Of a DNA stretch of 64,000 nucleotides, positions 51,235 to 60,794 are shown piece by piece. Below the pieces are notes generated by a model. That model saw only the letters and a list, made by a program, of their open reading frames with translations, was not told where the DNA came from and did not search any database. The translations under genes were made by a program, and so were the position numbers. Position 1 is the first letter of the stretch; each line of letters starts with the position of its first letter. The DNA is from an uncultured Acetatifactor sp. (GTDB lineage Bacteria; Bacillota; Clostridia; Lachnospirales; Lachnospiraceae), in assembly GCA_934426825.1 (NCBI GenBank), contig CAKRYI010000001.1, positions 62,001 through 126,000 of the forward strand, written 5' to 3'.

Positions 51235-52540
51235 CAGAAATGCGAATAAAAATCTTTATATCTCCATGGGAATCAGCCCGGAGGTATATGAGTACGGAGA
51301 AAACATTGCAGCACAGCTAAAGGAGCGCTTTGAGCAGATTGACGCAACGGCGGAGTACAATCAGCTTAAGGTGTTAAATGCCATGCAGGAAAATCAGGTC
51401 AGCGAGGCGTGCCTGCTTGGAACAACGGGCTACGGCTATAATGACCTCGGACGTGACACGCTGGAGGCAGTGTATGCAAAGGTATTCCATACCGAGGATG
51501 CGCTGGTGCGCCCGCAGATTACCTGTGGCACCCATGCGCTGGCTCTGGCGTTGATGAGCAATTTAAGACCGGGGGATGAACTGCTTTCTCCGGTGGGAAA
51601 ACCTTACGATACGCTGGAGGAGGTTATCGGCATCCGTCCGTCCAAAGGCTCTTTGGCGGAGTACGGCGTAAGCTACAGACAGGTGGATTTGCTGCCGGAC
51701 GGCGGATTTGATTATGAGAATATCCGTAAGAATATCAATGAAAAGACAAAACTTGTCACCATACAGCGTTCCAAAGGGTATCAGACGCGTCCCACGCTGT
51801 CGGTGGAGCGTATCGGCGAGCTGATTCATTTTATAAAAGAAATCAAGCCGGATGTTATCTGCATGGTGGATAACTGCTACGGAGAGTTTGTGGAGACGAG
51901 GGAGCCGTCGGACGTGGGCGCGGATATGGTAGTCGGTTCTCTGATTAAAAATCCCGGCGGCGGACTTGCCCCCATCGGCGGTTATATTGCCGGGAAAAAG
52001 GAATGTGTGGAGAATGCGGCTTACCGCCTTACCTCTCCGGGTTTAGGAAAAGAGGTCGGAGCGTCCCTCGGAATCCTTACCAATTTTTATCAGGGATTTT
52101 TCCTTGCACCCACAGTTACAGCAGGGGCATTAAAGGGCGCTATTTTTGCGGCAAATGTCTATGAGAGACTGGGATTTGCCGTGGTGCCGAACGGCAGCGA
52201 GAGCAGACACGATATTATACAGGCGGTGACGTTCGGAACACCGGAGGGTGTCATTGCATTCTGTGAGGGCATACAGGCTGCAGCGCCTGTGGACAGCCAT
52301 GTGACACCGGAGCCGTGGGATATGCCCGGCTATGACGCGCAGGTTATTATGGCGGCAGGTGCTTTTGTGTCCGGTTCCTCCATTGAATTGTCTGCGGACG
52401 GACCGATTAAACCGCCCTATGCGGTGTATTTTCAGGGAGGCCTTACCTGGCAGCATGCCAAGTACGGCATTTTGAAATCTTTGCAGAGACTGGTGGACAA
52501 AGGACTGGTGACAAAGGAAAACCTTGCAGAAAGAATGTAG
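51227..52540 (+). CDS. PLP-dependent methionine gamma-lyase-like protein (YnbB family)
   Basis: A 437-residue fold-type I pyridoxal phosphate enzyme of the group annotated as aluminium resistance protein or methionine gamma-lyase family. It shows the cofactor-binding TCGTHALALALMSNLRPGDE, VDNCYGEF and the likely Schiff-base Lys in VGSLIKNPGGGLAPIGGY. The true reaction of this family is not firmly known. Its ATG overlaps the end of miaA by 8 nt, so the two are coupled. Confidence 0.88.
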   Translation: MSDRNANKNLYISMGISPEVYEYGENIAAQLKERFEQIDATAEYNQLKVLNAMQENQVSEACLLGTTGYGYNDLGRDTLEAVYAKVFHTEDALVRPQITCGTHALALALMSNLRPGDELLSPVGKPYDTLEEVIGIRPSKGSLAEYGVSYRQVDLLPDGGFDYENIRKNINEKTKLVTIQRSKGYQTRPTLSVERIGELIHFIKEIKPDVICMVDNCYGEFVETREPSDVGADMVVGSLIKNPGGGLAPIGGYIAGKKECVENAAYRLTSPGLGKEVGASLGILTNFYQGFFLAPTVTAGALKGAIFAANVYERLGFAVVPNGSESRHDIIQAVTFGTPEGVIAFCEGIQAAAPVDSHVTPEPWDMPGYDAQVIMAAGAFVSGSSIELSADGPIKPPYAVYFQGGLTWQHAKYGILKSLQRLVDKGLVTKENLAERM

Positions 52541-52578
52541 AATGTGTAGAAAATGCGCAAAATAAAATCTATGAATTT

Positions 52579-52588
52579 TGTGTACACA
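52579..52588. promoter_or_regulatory. Perfect 10-bp palindrome upstream of the DUF4321 gene
   Basis: TGTGTACACA is a perfect palindrome placed just before ATGACA (52588-52593) and TATAAA (52609-52614). The 15-bp spacing of those boxes is short for sigma-A, so the promoter is only tentative. The palindrome could be an operator. Confidence 0.3.
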
Positions 52589-52666
52589 TGACATTTTTTG
52601 TGGTAGTATATAAAGACGTATGAGGCTTATAAAAGTCGCAAAACAGAAGAAGACGGGGGAAATGCC

Positions 52667-52906
52667 TTGAAGAGAGTAAACTGGGTATTGATTGTTCTGA
52701 TACTGGTTGGATTTGTAATCGGCAGATTTATCGGAACCTATTTTGACGGAACTTTTTTGAACTACGGGCAATCCTTCGGACTCAGCAATCCGGTAGAACT
52801 GGATTTGGGATTTATTATCCTGACCTTTGGATTGAAAATCCAGATTAACATTGCCAGTGTGATTGGGGTAATCATTTCACTGGTAGTATATCGGTTTATA
52901 CGCTGA
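52667..52906 (+). CDS. Small membrane protein, DUF4321 family
   Basis: A 79-residue protein with two membrane segments: WVLIVLILVGFVIGRFIG near the N-terminus and INIASVIGVIISLVVYRFIR at the end. The middle has FLNYGQSFGLSNPVELDLG, typical of DUF4321. These small proteins are often next to radC and mreB in Clostridia, suggesting a link to cell-wall or shape functions, but none is proven. The TTG start has GGGGGA 6-8 nt upstream; the ATG at 52662 is followed by an early stop. Confidence 0.8.
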   Translation: MKRVNWVLIVLILVGFVIGRFIGTYFDGTFLNYGQSFGLSNPVELDLGFIILTFGLKIQINIASVIGVIISLVVYRFIR

Positions 52907-52956
52907 CGGGCGTAGAAATCGAGCGATGCGTCGGAGAAGGGTAAAAAAGGAGACGC

Positions 52957-53643
52957 ATGATAAAAACACAGACACAGGAACTACCCTATGAGAGATTTGT
53001 CAGATTCGGTCCGGAAAATTTAACGGAGCGGGAACTTTTGGCAATTATTTTAAGGACGGGGACAAAAGACAGCAGTGCAATGGATTTGGCGGGACAGGTT
53101 TTGGAGCTTGCCGCCTATCCGAGACAGGGGCTGTTGGGACTTTACGATGTAAGTCTGGAACAGCTTACACAGATTAAGGGAATCGGTATGGTTAAGGCGG
53201 TCAAACTGAAATGTCTGGCTGAATTATCCATGCGCATGAGCCGTGCCACGGCAGAAAAAGGATTGTGCTTTCAGAATCCGAGAACCGTTGCGGAATATTT
53301 TATGGAAAAGCTGCGGCACCGCAGCACGGAATGTGTGGTGTTGGTCTGTCTGGACAGCAAAGGCAAATTGCTCTGTGAAAAACGTCTGTCCGAGGGCAGT
53401 GTGAGGATGTCTCTGATTTCTCCCAGAGAGATTTTTATGGAGGCACTTCAGAATAGGGCAGTAAATATTATTCTGGTGCACAACCACCCAAGCGGTGACC
53501 CGACGCCCAGCAGAGCGGACGTGGAGCTGACAAAAAATGTCAGCAAACTCGGTGAAATAATGGATATTCCCTTATTGGATCACATTATTATTGGAGATAA
53601 TAAGTACACAAGTTTTCAGGAACAAAAAGAGATTTACGGATAG
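52957..53643 (+). CDS. radC: RadC/JAB domain protein
   Basis: A 228-residue protein with a helix-hairpin-helix segment (QIKGIGMVKAVKLKC) and a C-terminal JAB metalloprotease-like domain with HNHPSGDPTPSRAD (H-x-H-x7-S-x2-D). Named RadC in older literature, but the repair role is not supported; its function is unknown. In many Firmicutes it lies just before mreB, as here. AAAAAGGAGA precedes the ATG. Confidence 0.94.
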   Translation: MIKTQTQELPYERFVRFGPENLTERELLAIILRTGTKDSSAMDLAGQVLELAAYPRQGLLGLYDVSLEQLTQIKGIGMVKAVKLKCLAELSMRMSRATAEKGLCFQNPRTVAEYFMEKLRHRSTECVVLVCLDSKGKLLCEKRLSEGSVRMSLISPREIFMEALQNRAVNIILVHNHPSGDPTPSRADVELTKNVSKLGEIMDIPLLDHIIIGDNKYTSFQEQKEIYG

Positions 53644-53658
53644 AAAGGGGCTGTAGTT

Positions 53659-54669
53659 TTGGCTAACAACGCATTTGGTATTGATTTAGGCACGAACAAC
53701 ATTAAGATTTACAGTAGGAATGATGACAATATTCTCGTAGAAAAGAATATGATCGCCATTGAAAATAAAAACACACTGTTTGCTTACGGTGACTCTGCAT
53801 TTGAAATGTATGAGAAAGCGCCTGCAAATATTCATATTTCCTACCCGCTTTCCAACGGTGTGATTGCCGACATTAAAAACATGGAAACACTGGTAAGATA
53901 TTTTATCGGTGATATTCAGAAGGGAAATTCCAAACCTTCGGATTTCTTTATCGCAGTGCCCACGGATGTGACGGAAGTGGAAAAGAGAGCCTTTTATGAT
54001 TTGATTAAGGACGCCAATGTGAAGGCGAAGAAAATCATGGTGGTGGAAAAAGCCGTTGCGGACGGACTGGGACTGGATATTGATGTGAAAAATTCCCAGG
54101 GTGTTCTGGTTGTCAATGTAGGCTATGAGACAACGGAAATCTCTATCCTTTCTTTGGGCGGAATCGTCTTGAGCAGACTGATAAAGGTCGGCGGCTCTAA
54201 ATTTGACGAGGCAATCCGTGCGGCGGTGAGACGGGAATTCAGCTTAATTATCGGCGGCAAGACTGCGGAGACGGTCAAAATCGCATTGAAGGATTTGGAG
54301 CAGGAGAAGAGCGGAGCGTTAGTTTATGGCAGGGATATTGTAACCGGTCTCCCCGTGGAGAGAGAGATTCCCACCAAGCTGGTGGATGAGACGTTAGAGG
54401 AACACTTTAACACCATTATCGACAATGTAAAGGTGATTTTGGAGAGAACTCCCCCTGAACTGGCAGCGGATATTTACCGTCACGGAATTTATCTGACCGG
54501 AGGGGCGTCTCAGGTAAGTCATCTGGCTGAAAAACTGGCACAGGGAACAGGACTTAAGGTGAATGTAGCCGAGAATCCGGTGACAAGCGTTGCCATGGGA
54601 CTTGCAAAAATCATCAAGGATGACAACTATAAATCAGTAGCCTATGCGATTGAAGGGATGAGTAAATGA
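53659..54669 (+). CDS. mreB: Rod shape-determining protein MreB/Mbl
   Basis: The bacterial actin homologue that guides lateral wall synthesis. It has 336 residues. ATP-binding marks are FGIDLGTNNIKIY (usual form DLGTANT), VVEKAVADGLGLDI and the late YLTGGASQ. The TTG start at 53659 has AAAGGGG upstream. The stop overlaps the mreC ATG (ATGA). Confidence 0.95.
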   Translation: MANNAFGIDLGTNNIKIYSRNDDNILVEKNMIAIENKNTLFAYGDSAFEMYEKAPANIHISYPLSNGVIADIKNMETLVRYFIGDIQKGNSKPSDFFIAVPTDVTEVEKRAFYDLIKDANVKAKKIMVVEKAVADGLGLDIDVKNSQGVLVVNVGYETTEISILSLGGIVLSRLIKVGGSKFDEAIRAAVRREFSLIIGGKTAETVKIALKDLEQEKSGALVYGRDIVTGLPVEREIPTKLVDETLEEHFNTIIDNVKVILERTPPELAADIYRHGIYLTGGASQVSHLAEKLAQGTGLKVNVAENPVTSVAMGLAKIIKDDNYKSVAYAIEGMSK

Positions 54670-55547
54670 GCCCGATTATAAAAAGAAAAGGGGAGAGGTT
54701 TACTTTACCGAGTAAATATCTCCTCTTTATTTTAACATTTCTTTGTACCGTACTTATGTTAGTGACATTTGGTACAAATGTATTTAACCGGCCGCTGAAC
54801 ACGGTGGTGGGTTATGTGATTGTGCCTTTTCAGCAGGGAATCGGCAAGGCAGGGGAGTGGCTTTCAAACCGCTCGGAGGAGCTTGAGCAGATTCGCACCC
54901 TTTTGAATGAAAACGAAAAGCTGAAAGAGGAAGTAGCGGCGCTGACGGAAGAAAACACGCTGCTGCAACAGGATAAGTACGAGCTGAACAAGCTGAGGGA
55001 ACTGGTGGCTTTGGATGAACAGTACGGGGAATACACCAAGGTGGGAGCCCGCATTATCAGCCGTGACTCCGGCAACTGGTATTCTTCCTTTATTATTGAT
55101 AAAGGTTCGGATGACGGCTTTGCCGAGAATATGAATGTGATTGCCGGAGGCGGTCTGGTGGGAAGAATCACGTCCGTTGGACCGAACTGGTCGAGGGTGA
55201 CGTCCATTATCTCGGACAACAGCAACGTGAGTGCCATGACCCTTGCCACGGAGGACAATCTGATTGTGTCCGGCGATTTGCAGTTGATGGCGCAGGGTGT
55301 CATCACGTTCAGTCAGCTTGTGGACAGCCAAAATCAGGTGACGGAGGGCGATAAGATTGTCACCTCCAATATCAGCGACAAGTATCTGCCCAATATTCTC
55401 ATCGGATATGTCCATACCATCAACCGGGATTCCAACAATCTTACGAAATCGGGATACATAACGCCGGCGGTGGATTTTGAACATTTGGGAGAGGTACTGG
55501 TAATTACGGATTTGAAACAGCAGGTTGTGGAAGAGGAAGAAAATTGA
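54666..55547 (+). CDS. mreC: Rod shape-determining protein MreC
   Basis: A membrane-anchored scaffold outside the membrane that links MreB to the wall enzymes. It has 293 residues: a membrane segment at about 16-38, a coiled coil (about 75-110, rich in Glu and Leu), and the beta-rich MreC domain with ISRDSGNWYSSFIIDKGSDD and GLVGRITSVG. The overlap with mreB and mreD points to coupled translation. Confidence 0.95.
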   Translation: MSPIIKRKGERFTLPSKYLLFILTFLCTVLMLVTFGTNVFNRPLNTVVGYVIVPFQQGIGKAGEWLSNRSEELEQIRTLLNENEKLKEEVAALTEENTLLQQDKYELNKLRELVALDEQYGEYTKVGARIISRDSGNWYSSFIIDKGSDDGFAENMNVIAGGGLVGRITSVGPNWSRVTSIISDNSNVSAMTLATEDNLIVSGDLQLMAQGVITFSQLVDSQNQVTEGDKIVTSNISDKYLPNILIGYVHTINRDSNNLTKSGYITPAVDFEHLGEVLVITDLKQQVVEEEEN

Positions 55548-56062
55548 TGAGAAAATTTGTGGTGACAATTTGCATATTTGTCTGTTTTGTCCTGCAGTGC
55601 AGTGTCTTTACAAGTTTGTCCTTTGCAGGAATCATTCCGAATCTGATGATTATTCTGACATCCTCTTTCGGTTTTATGAGAGGGGAAAAGGAGGGACTGG
55701 TCATCGGATTTTTCTGCGGTCTGCTCAGTGATATTTTCTTTGGGGAATTTTTGGGATTTTATGCACTGGTTCTGATGTACATCGGTTTCCTCAACGGAAA
55801 GTTCAGCCGGATTTTTTATCCGGAGGATATTAAACTTCCGCTTGCGTTAATCGTGGTCAGTGATTTTTCCTATGGAATTCTCTGTTATATTTTACTGTTT
55901 CTGTTGAGGGGGAAATTTAATTTTCCGTATTATTTTGCAAAAATTATACTTCCGGAGGCGTTGTATACCATTGTGGTGACAATGTTCCTCTACCCGGTTA
56001 TCCTGAAGGTCAACGAAAAGTTGGAGGCAAGGGAAAGAAGGAGAGCACAGAAATTTGTTTAG
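55547..56062 (+). CDS. mreD: Rod shape-determining protein MreD
   Basis: A 171-residue polytopic membrane protein with five to six hydrophobic segments. The segments IIPNLMIILTSSFGFMRGEK and GFFCGLLSDIFFGEFLGFYA follow the MreD pattern. It works with MreC in the elongasome. ATG 55547 shares its first base with the mreC stop; the PBP2 gene starts 8 nt before its end. Confidence 0.93.
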   Translation: MRKFVVTICIFVCFVLQCSVFTSLSFAGIIPNLMIILTSSFGFMRGEKEGLVIGFFCGLLSDIFFGEFLGFYALVLMYIGFLNGKFSRIFYPEDIKLPLALIVVSDFSYGILCYILLFLLRGKFNFPYYFAKIILPEALYTIVVTMFLYPVILKVNEKLEARERRRAQKFV

Positions 56063-58952
56063 AGAACTCAGAGATCGAATTATCAATATTATAACAAGTC
56101 GTCTGACGGTGATTGCGCTGGTATTCCTCGCTTTGGGCGGGATACTGATTTACCGGTGCTTTGATTTGCAGATTGTGCACGGACAGGAATATTTGGACGA
56201 CTTTATTCTGGAGACGGAAAAAACAAGGGATATTGCCAGCAGCCGAGGAATTATTTACGATAGAAACGGCAATCTTCTCGCGTACAACGAACTTGCGTAC
56301 TCGGTAAAGCTGGAGGATATGTTTGAGTCCAACCGTAAGAAGGACAGTAATCTGAACGATCTGATTTACCGCCTGATTCAGATGATTGAAAAGAACGGCG
56401 ATCAGGTCATCACAGATTTTAAAATCGTCGTGGACGAGGACGGGGAGTTTGCTTTTTCCGTGGACGGAACGGCGCTCTTGCGTTTCCTTGCGGATGTCTA
56501 CGACTGCAGGAGCACCAATGATTTGACCCCGGCGCAGAAAACCTCGACGGCACAGGAAATCATGGAATATTTGAGCCGTTCCAAGGGAAAGGGATTCCGT
56601 TTTGCCATCGGTGATTATGCGGTGGAGGGCGATACCAAGAGTGATTTTATCGCAGGAAAGGGATATACGAAGCAGGAGTGGCTGGAAATGGTGACAATCC
56701 GTTTTGCCATGAGCCAGACCTCTTACCGCAAATACATAGGAACCACGGTGGCAACCAACGTCAGTGAAAAGACGGTGGCGGTTATCATGGAAAATTCCGA
56801 GGAACTGCCGGGCGTATCCATTGTGGAGGATACGGTGCGGCGCTATGTGGACAGCCAGTATTTTTCCCATGTGCTCGGCTATACCGGAAAGATTTCCTCG
56901 GAGCAGCTTACCCAGCTCAACGAGGAGGTGGAGGCTGCGGGAGGTGCGGCAGACACCTACAACATCAACGACGTGGTCGGCAAGAGCGGTATCGAGGCGT
57001 ATATGGAAACCACGCTGCAGGGAACCAAAGGCTCGGAGAAGGTGATTGTGGATAACATGGGTAAGGTGATGACGATTTTGGAGCGCAAGGAGGCAAAGTC
57101 CGGAAACGACGTCTACCTGACCATTGATAAGGATTTAACCATTGCGGCGTACAATATTGTGGAACAGAAGCTGGCGGGACTGATTTCCAGCAAGATAATC
57201 AATGCCAAGGAGTACGTGCCCACAAGCAATTCTTCCAGCTCGGATATTAAGATACCGATTTATGACGTTTATTTTGCCGTGATTAACAATAACATTGTGG
57301 ACGTGAAGCACTTTTCCCAGCCGGATGCCGGCGAGACGGAAAAGGAGGTGTATGCTGCGTACCTTTCCTACAAGCAGTCCGTGTATGACAGACTGGAGAG
57401 TGAATTGCAGGAAGGAAAAACGCCGTACAACAAGCTGTCCAAGGAATATCAGGTATATCAGAGCAATATCGTGTCTCTGTTAAATAAAAACGGCGTAATT
57501 ATGACGGAGGCGGTGGATGCCAATGACCCTACCCAGATTGCATGGGCGACGGATGAGGTTATCAGTCTGCAGGAGTATCTGCAGTATTGCATTGCGCAGA
57601 ACTGGATTGATGTCAGCAAATTAAATTTAGAGGATAAGTATTCCGATTCCGCGGAAGTTTACGACAAACTGATTTCCTATATTATTGAAATGGTAGACAA
57701 AAATGCGGAGTTTCAGAAGCGCTTTTACAAGTATATGCTGTTAAACAATGTGATGAGCGGAAGACAGGCATGTCTGCTTTTGTGTGAACAGGATGCTGTC
57801 ACGGTGTCTGCGGAGGACGAGGAAGGAATCCGGAGCGGAAAGCTGACGGCTTATCAGTTTATGAAAAACCGGATTGACAATTTGGACATTACACCGGCGC
57901 AGCTTGCCCTTGACCCCTGCAATGCCTCTGTGGTGATTACGGACGTCAATACGGGGGACGTCATTGCCATGGTTTCTTATCCGGGGTATGACAATAACAA
58001 GATGGCGAATTCCGTGGATGCGGAGTATTTTGCGAAGCTGAATGCGGACAAGTCCTCGCCCCAGATTAACTTTGCCACCCAGTACAGTGCGGCACCCGGT
58101 TCCACCTTTAAAATCGTGTCTGCAACGGCGGGACTGATGGAAAATACCATCGGACTGAACGACCGGATAAACTGTACCGGTACTTATACGGCAATCACCC
58201 CTTCTCCGAGGTGCTGGAGACACTCCGGACACGGATTTGAGAATGTGACGACGGCAATCCGGGACTCCTGTAACTATTTCTTTTATGATGTAGGATACAG
58301 GCTGTCCATGAAAAACGGAACATATAACGACGAAACCGGTCTTAGCATATTGGAAAAGTATTCCGACTGGTACGGACTGACGGAAAAATCCGGCGTGGAA
58401 ATCGCGGAGGACACTCCTAAGGTATCCGATAAGGATGCCGTGCGTTCTGCCATCGGTCAGGGTACGAACAGCTTCACCACCGTGGGGCTGGCAAGATATG
58501 TGACTACGATTGCAAACAGCGGCACCTGCTACAATCTGACACTGCTTGACAAGGTGACAGATTCGGACGGCAATGTTTTGCAGGAGTTTGAGCCGGATGT
58601 ACGAAACACCATTGATTTGCCCAGCGAGTATTGGAATTCTTTCCATACCGGTATGCGTCAGGTGGTGGAAAAGAAGAGCTATTTCAACGGGCTTGCCGTA
58701 AATGTGGCAGGTAAAACCGGTACGGCGGAGCAGACGAAGTCCAGACCGAACCATGCGCTTTTTATGTGTTATGCACCCTATGAAAATCCGGAGCTGGCAA
58801 TCGTTACCAGAATTCCTTTCGGTTATTCTTCCGACTATGCGGCACAGCTTGCCAGAGATATTATCAAGTACCATTACGGACTGGTAGAGGAAGAAGACCT
58901 GATTACCGGTACTGCTGACGCACCGGACGGAGGTATCTCAAATGAAATGTGA
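56055..58952 (+). CDS. mrdA: Penicillin-binding protein 2, elongasome transpeptidase with extra domain
   Basis: A class B PBP that cross-links lateral-wall peptidoglycan with RodA. One membrane anchor lies at about 15-37. The dimerisation domain follows, with SSRGIIYDRNGNLLAYNELA. The transpeptidase has S683 in GSTFK, SCNYFF (SxN), and KTGTAEQ with K887. At 965 residues it is about 300 longer than E. coli PBP2. Much of the excess is a block at about 372-612, between the dimerisation region and the catalytic core, that I do not recognise. The TTG start overlaps mreD by 8 nt, and the end overlaps minC by 11 nt. Confidence 0.93.
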   Translation: MFRELRDRIINIITSRLTVIALVFLALGGILIYRCFDLQIVHGQEYLDDFILETEKTRDIASSRGIIYDRNGNLLAYNELAYSVKLEDMFESNRKKDSNLNDLIYRLIQMIEKNGDQVITDFKIVVDEDGEFAFSVDGTALLRFLADVYDCRSTNDLTPAQKTSTAQEIMEYLSRSKGKGFRFAIGDYAVEGDTKSDFIAGKGYTKQEWLEMVTIRFAMSQTSYRKYIGTTVATNVSEKTVAVIMENSEELPGVSIVEDTVRRYVDSQYFSHVLGYTGKISSEQLTQLNEEVEAAGGAADTYNINDVVGKSGIEAYMETTLQGTKGSEKVIVDNMGKVMTILERKEAKSGNDVYLTIDKDLTIAAYNIVEQKLAGLISSKIINAKEYVPTSNSSSSDIKIPIYDVYFAVINNNIVDVKHFSQPDAGETEKEVYAAYLSYKQSVYDRLESELQEGKTPYNKLSKEYQVYQSNIVSLLNKNGVIMTEAVDANDPTQIAWATDEVISLQEYLQYCIAQNWIDVSKLNLEDKYSDSAEVYDKLISYIIEMVDKNAEFQKRFYKYMLLNNVMSGRQACLLLCEQDAVTVSAEDEEGIRSGKLTAYQFMKNRIDNLDITPAQLALDPCNASVVITDVNTGDVIAMVSYPGYDNNKMANSVDAEYFAKLNADKSSPQINFATQYSAAPGSTFKIVSATAGLMENTIGLNDRINCTGTYTAITPSPRCWRHSGHGFENVTTAIRDSCNYFFYDVGYRLSMKNGTYNDETGLSILEKYSDWYGLTEKSGVEIAEDTPKVSDKDAVRSAIGQGTNSFTTVGLARYVTTIANSGTCYNLTLLDKVTDSDGNVLQEFEPDVRNTIDLPSEYWNSFHTGMRQVVEKKSYFNGLAVNVAGKTGTAEQTKSRPNHALFMCYAPYENPELAIVTRIPFGYSSDYAAQLARDIIKYHYGLVEEEDLITGTADAPDGGISNEM

Positions 58953-59619
58953 CGCTGTTATTATAAAGAGTTTTCCAAACGGAATCACCCTGCTTTTACG
59001 GGAGGATGCCGGATTTGAAGAAATTATAGAGGACATCCGCTTTAAGTTTTCGGAGGCGAAGAATTTTTTCGGAAAGTCCAGCATGGCGCTGTCCATTGAG
59101 GGACGCGCCCTGACTGAGACGGAGGAAATCCGGATTTTGGATGCCATCCGCGGAAGCTGTGATGTGAAAATCATCTGCATTGTCGGACATGATGAGGAGA
59201 AGGATAAGAATTTTATCAAGGCGCTCCAGCATGTGGAAAAAAAGCTGACCGGAGGAGACGAAGGACAGTTTTACAAAGGAACGCTGAAAAACAGGGAAGT
59301 ACTGGAAACCGAAAACAGCATTGTGATTCTCGGAGACGTCTATCCGGGAAGCGCAGTGATTTCGGGAGGAAACATTATCGTGCTCGGCGGTCTGTACGGG
59401 GAAGCCTATGCGGGCGGCAGAGGGCAGGAAAATGCGTATGTAGTGGCGCTTGAAATGGAGCCGGAAAGACTTAAAATCGGCGATTTCAAATATAAAGCAT
59501 CTACCAGACAGACAAGATGGGGGATTCGCCCCAAGATACAACCGAAAATTGCATATGTGAAAAACAAAAGTGTAGTCTATGAACCGCTTACCAAAGATAT
59601 GCTGGATTCCCTTGCATAA
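58942..59619 (+). CDS. minC: Septum site-determining protein MinC
   Basis: The FtsZ-inhibiting part of the Min system that keeps division away from poles. It has 225 residues. The N-terminal domain inhibits FtsZ polymers; the C-terminal beta-helix has the family's GDVYPGSAVISGGNIIVLG and GLYGEAYAGG and binds MinD. The ATG lies inside the end of the PBP2 gene, so it is coupled. Confidence 0.94.
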   Translation: MKCDAVIIKSFPNGITLLLREDAGFEEIIEDIRFKFSEAKNFFGKSSMALSIEGRALTETEEIRILDAIRGSCDVKIICIVGHDEEKDKNFIKALQHVEKKLTGGDEGQFYKGTLKNREVLETENSIVILGDVYPGSAVISGGNIIVLGGLYGEAYAGGRGQENAYVVALEMEPERLKIGDFKYKASTRQTRWGIRPKIQPKIAYVKNKSVVYEPLTKDMLDSLA

Positions 59620-59667
59620 AAGAAAGGAAATCCGGAGGACGACAAAACAGAAACTGGAGGATATGGT

Positions 59668-60462
59668 ATGGAAAAAGAAGTTATTGTCGTCACTTCAGGA
59701 AAAGGCGGTGTGGGAAAGACCACCACATCAGCAAACGTTGGTACGGGTCTTGCAAAGCTCGGCAAGAAAGTCTGCCTGATAGACACGGATATCGGTCTGA
59801 GAAATCTGGATGTTGTCATGGGACTGGAAAACCGGATTGTCTACAATCTGGTGGACGTGGTGGAGGGTAACTGCCGTATCAAACAGGCACTTATCCGGGA
59901 TAAGCGCCACCCCGGACTTTATCTCATGCCATCGGCACAGACAAAGGATAAATCGGCGGTTTCACCGGGACAGATGGTGAAGGTGATTGAGCGTTTGAAG
60001 GAAGAGTTTGATTACATTATTCTGGATTGTCCCGCCGGAATCGAGCAGGGATTTCAGAATGCAATCGCCGGAGCAAACAGGGCACTGGTGGTTACGACCC
60101 CGGAGGTTTCCGCCATCCGGGACGCAGACCGGATTATCGGTCTGTTGGAGGCAAACGGTTTTAAGCAGATGGATTTGATTATCAACAGGCTCAGACCGGA
60201 TATGGTAAAGCGCGGGGATATGATGTCCGCTGCGGATGTGGTTGACATTCTGGCAATTCCTTTAATCGGAATTATCCCGGATGACGAGAACGTGGTGGTT
60301 TCCACCAATCAGGGAGAACCGCTTGTGGGCAGTGACACGCCCGCCGGACAGGCATACGGAAACGTGGTAAGCCGGATTACGGGAAAAGAGGTTCCGTTCC
60401 TCAATTTTGAAAGGAGTATTTCGTTCTGGACAAGGGTAACAGGAATTTTTCACCGGGTATAA
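59668..60462 (+). CDS. minD: Septum site-determining ATPase MinD
   Basis: The membrane-cycling ATPase that carries MinC. It has 264 residues. The deviant Walker A is SGKGGVGKTT with K12 and K17, followed by IDTDIGLRNLDVVMGLENR. The end of the protein (SISFWTRVTGIFHRV) can form the amphipathic membrane-targeting helix. It is preceded by GGAGG. Confidence 0.97.
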   Translation: MEKEVIVVTSGKGGVGKTTTSANVGTGLAKLGKKVCLIDTDIGLRNLDVVMGLENRIVYNLVDVVEGNCRIKQALIRDKRHPGLYLMPSAQTKDKSAVSPGQMVKVIERLKEEFDYIILDCPAGIEQGFQNAIAGANRALVVTTPEVSAIRDADRIIGLLEANGFKQMDLIINRLRPDMVKRGDMMSAADVVDILAIPLIGIIPDDENVVVSTNQGEPLVGSDTPAGQAYGNVVSRITGKEVPFLNFERSISFWTRVTGIFHRV

Positions 60463-60474
60463 GGAGGCTTTTTT

Positions 60475-60744
60475 ATGAGACATTTTTTTCGCAAAAAGAG
60501 CTCCTGTCAGGTCGCAAAGGACCGGTTGAAAATTCTACTGATTTCAGACCGTGTGAATTGTTCTCCTGAGACAATGGAGCTGATTAAGGCGGACATCACG
60601 AAAGTGATTTCCAAGTATATGAAAATTGATGCAGAGCATATGGATATTCAGATTAGCGCCAAGGCAAACAAAAGCGGCCGCGGCAGTAAAACACCGATAC
60701 TGTATGCGAATATTCCCATTCTCGATTTAAACAAGCAGCTGTAG
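60475..60744 (+). CDS. minE: Cell division topological specificity factor MinE
   Basis: Stimulates MinD ATPase and gives the Min oscillation. It has 89 residues. The start MRHFFRKKSS is basic and amphipathic for membrane contact; the MinD-binding part includes AKDRLKILLISDRVN. AAGGAGG precedes the ATG. Presence of MinE means the organism uses an oscillating Min system rather than DivIVA-only. Confidence 0.93.
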   Translation: MRHFFRKKSSCQVAKDRLKILLISDRVNCSPETMELIKADITKVISKYMKIDAEHMDIQISAKANKSGRGSKTPILYANIPILDLNKQL

Positions 60745-60794
60745 CGTATGGCTGTGCAATCGGCAGGTATGGGAAATTTACCGGAAGGAATATT

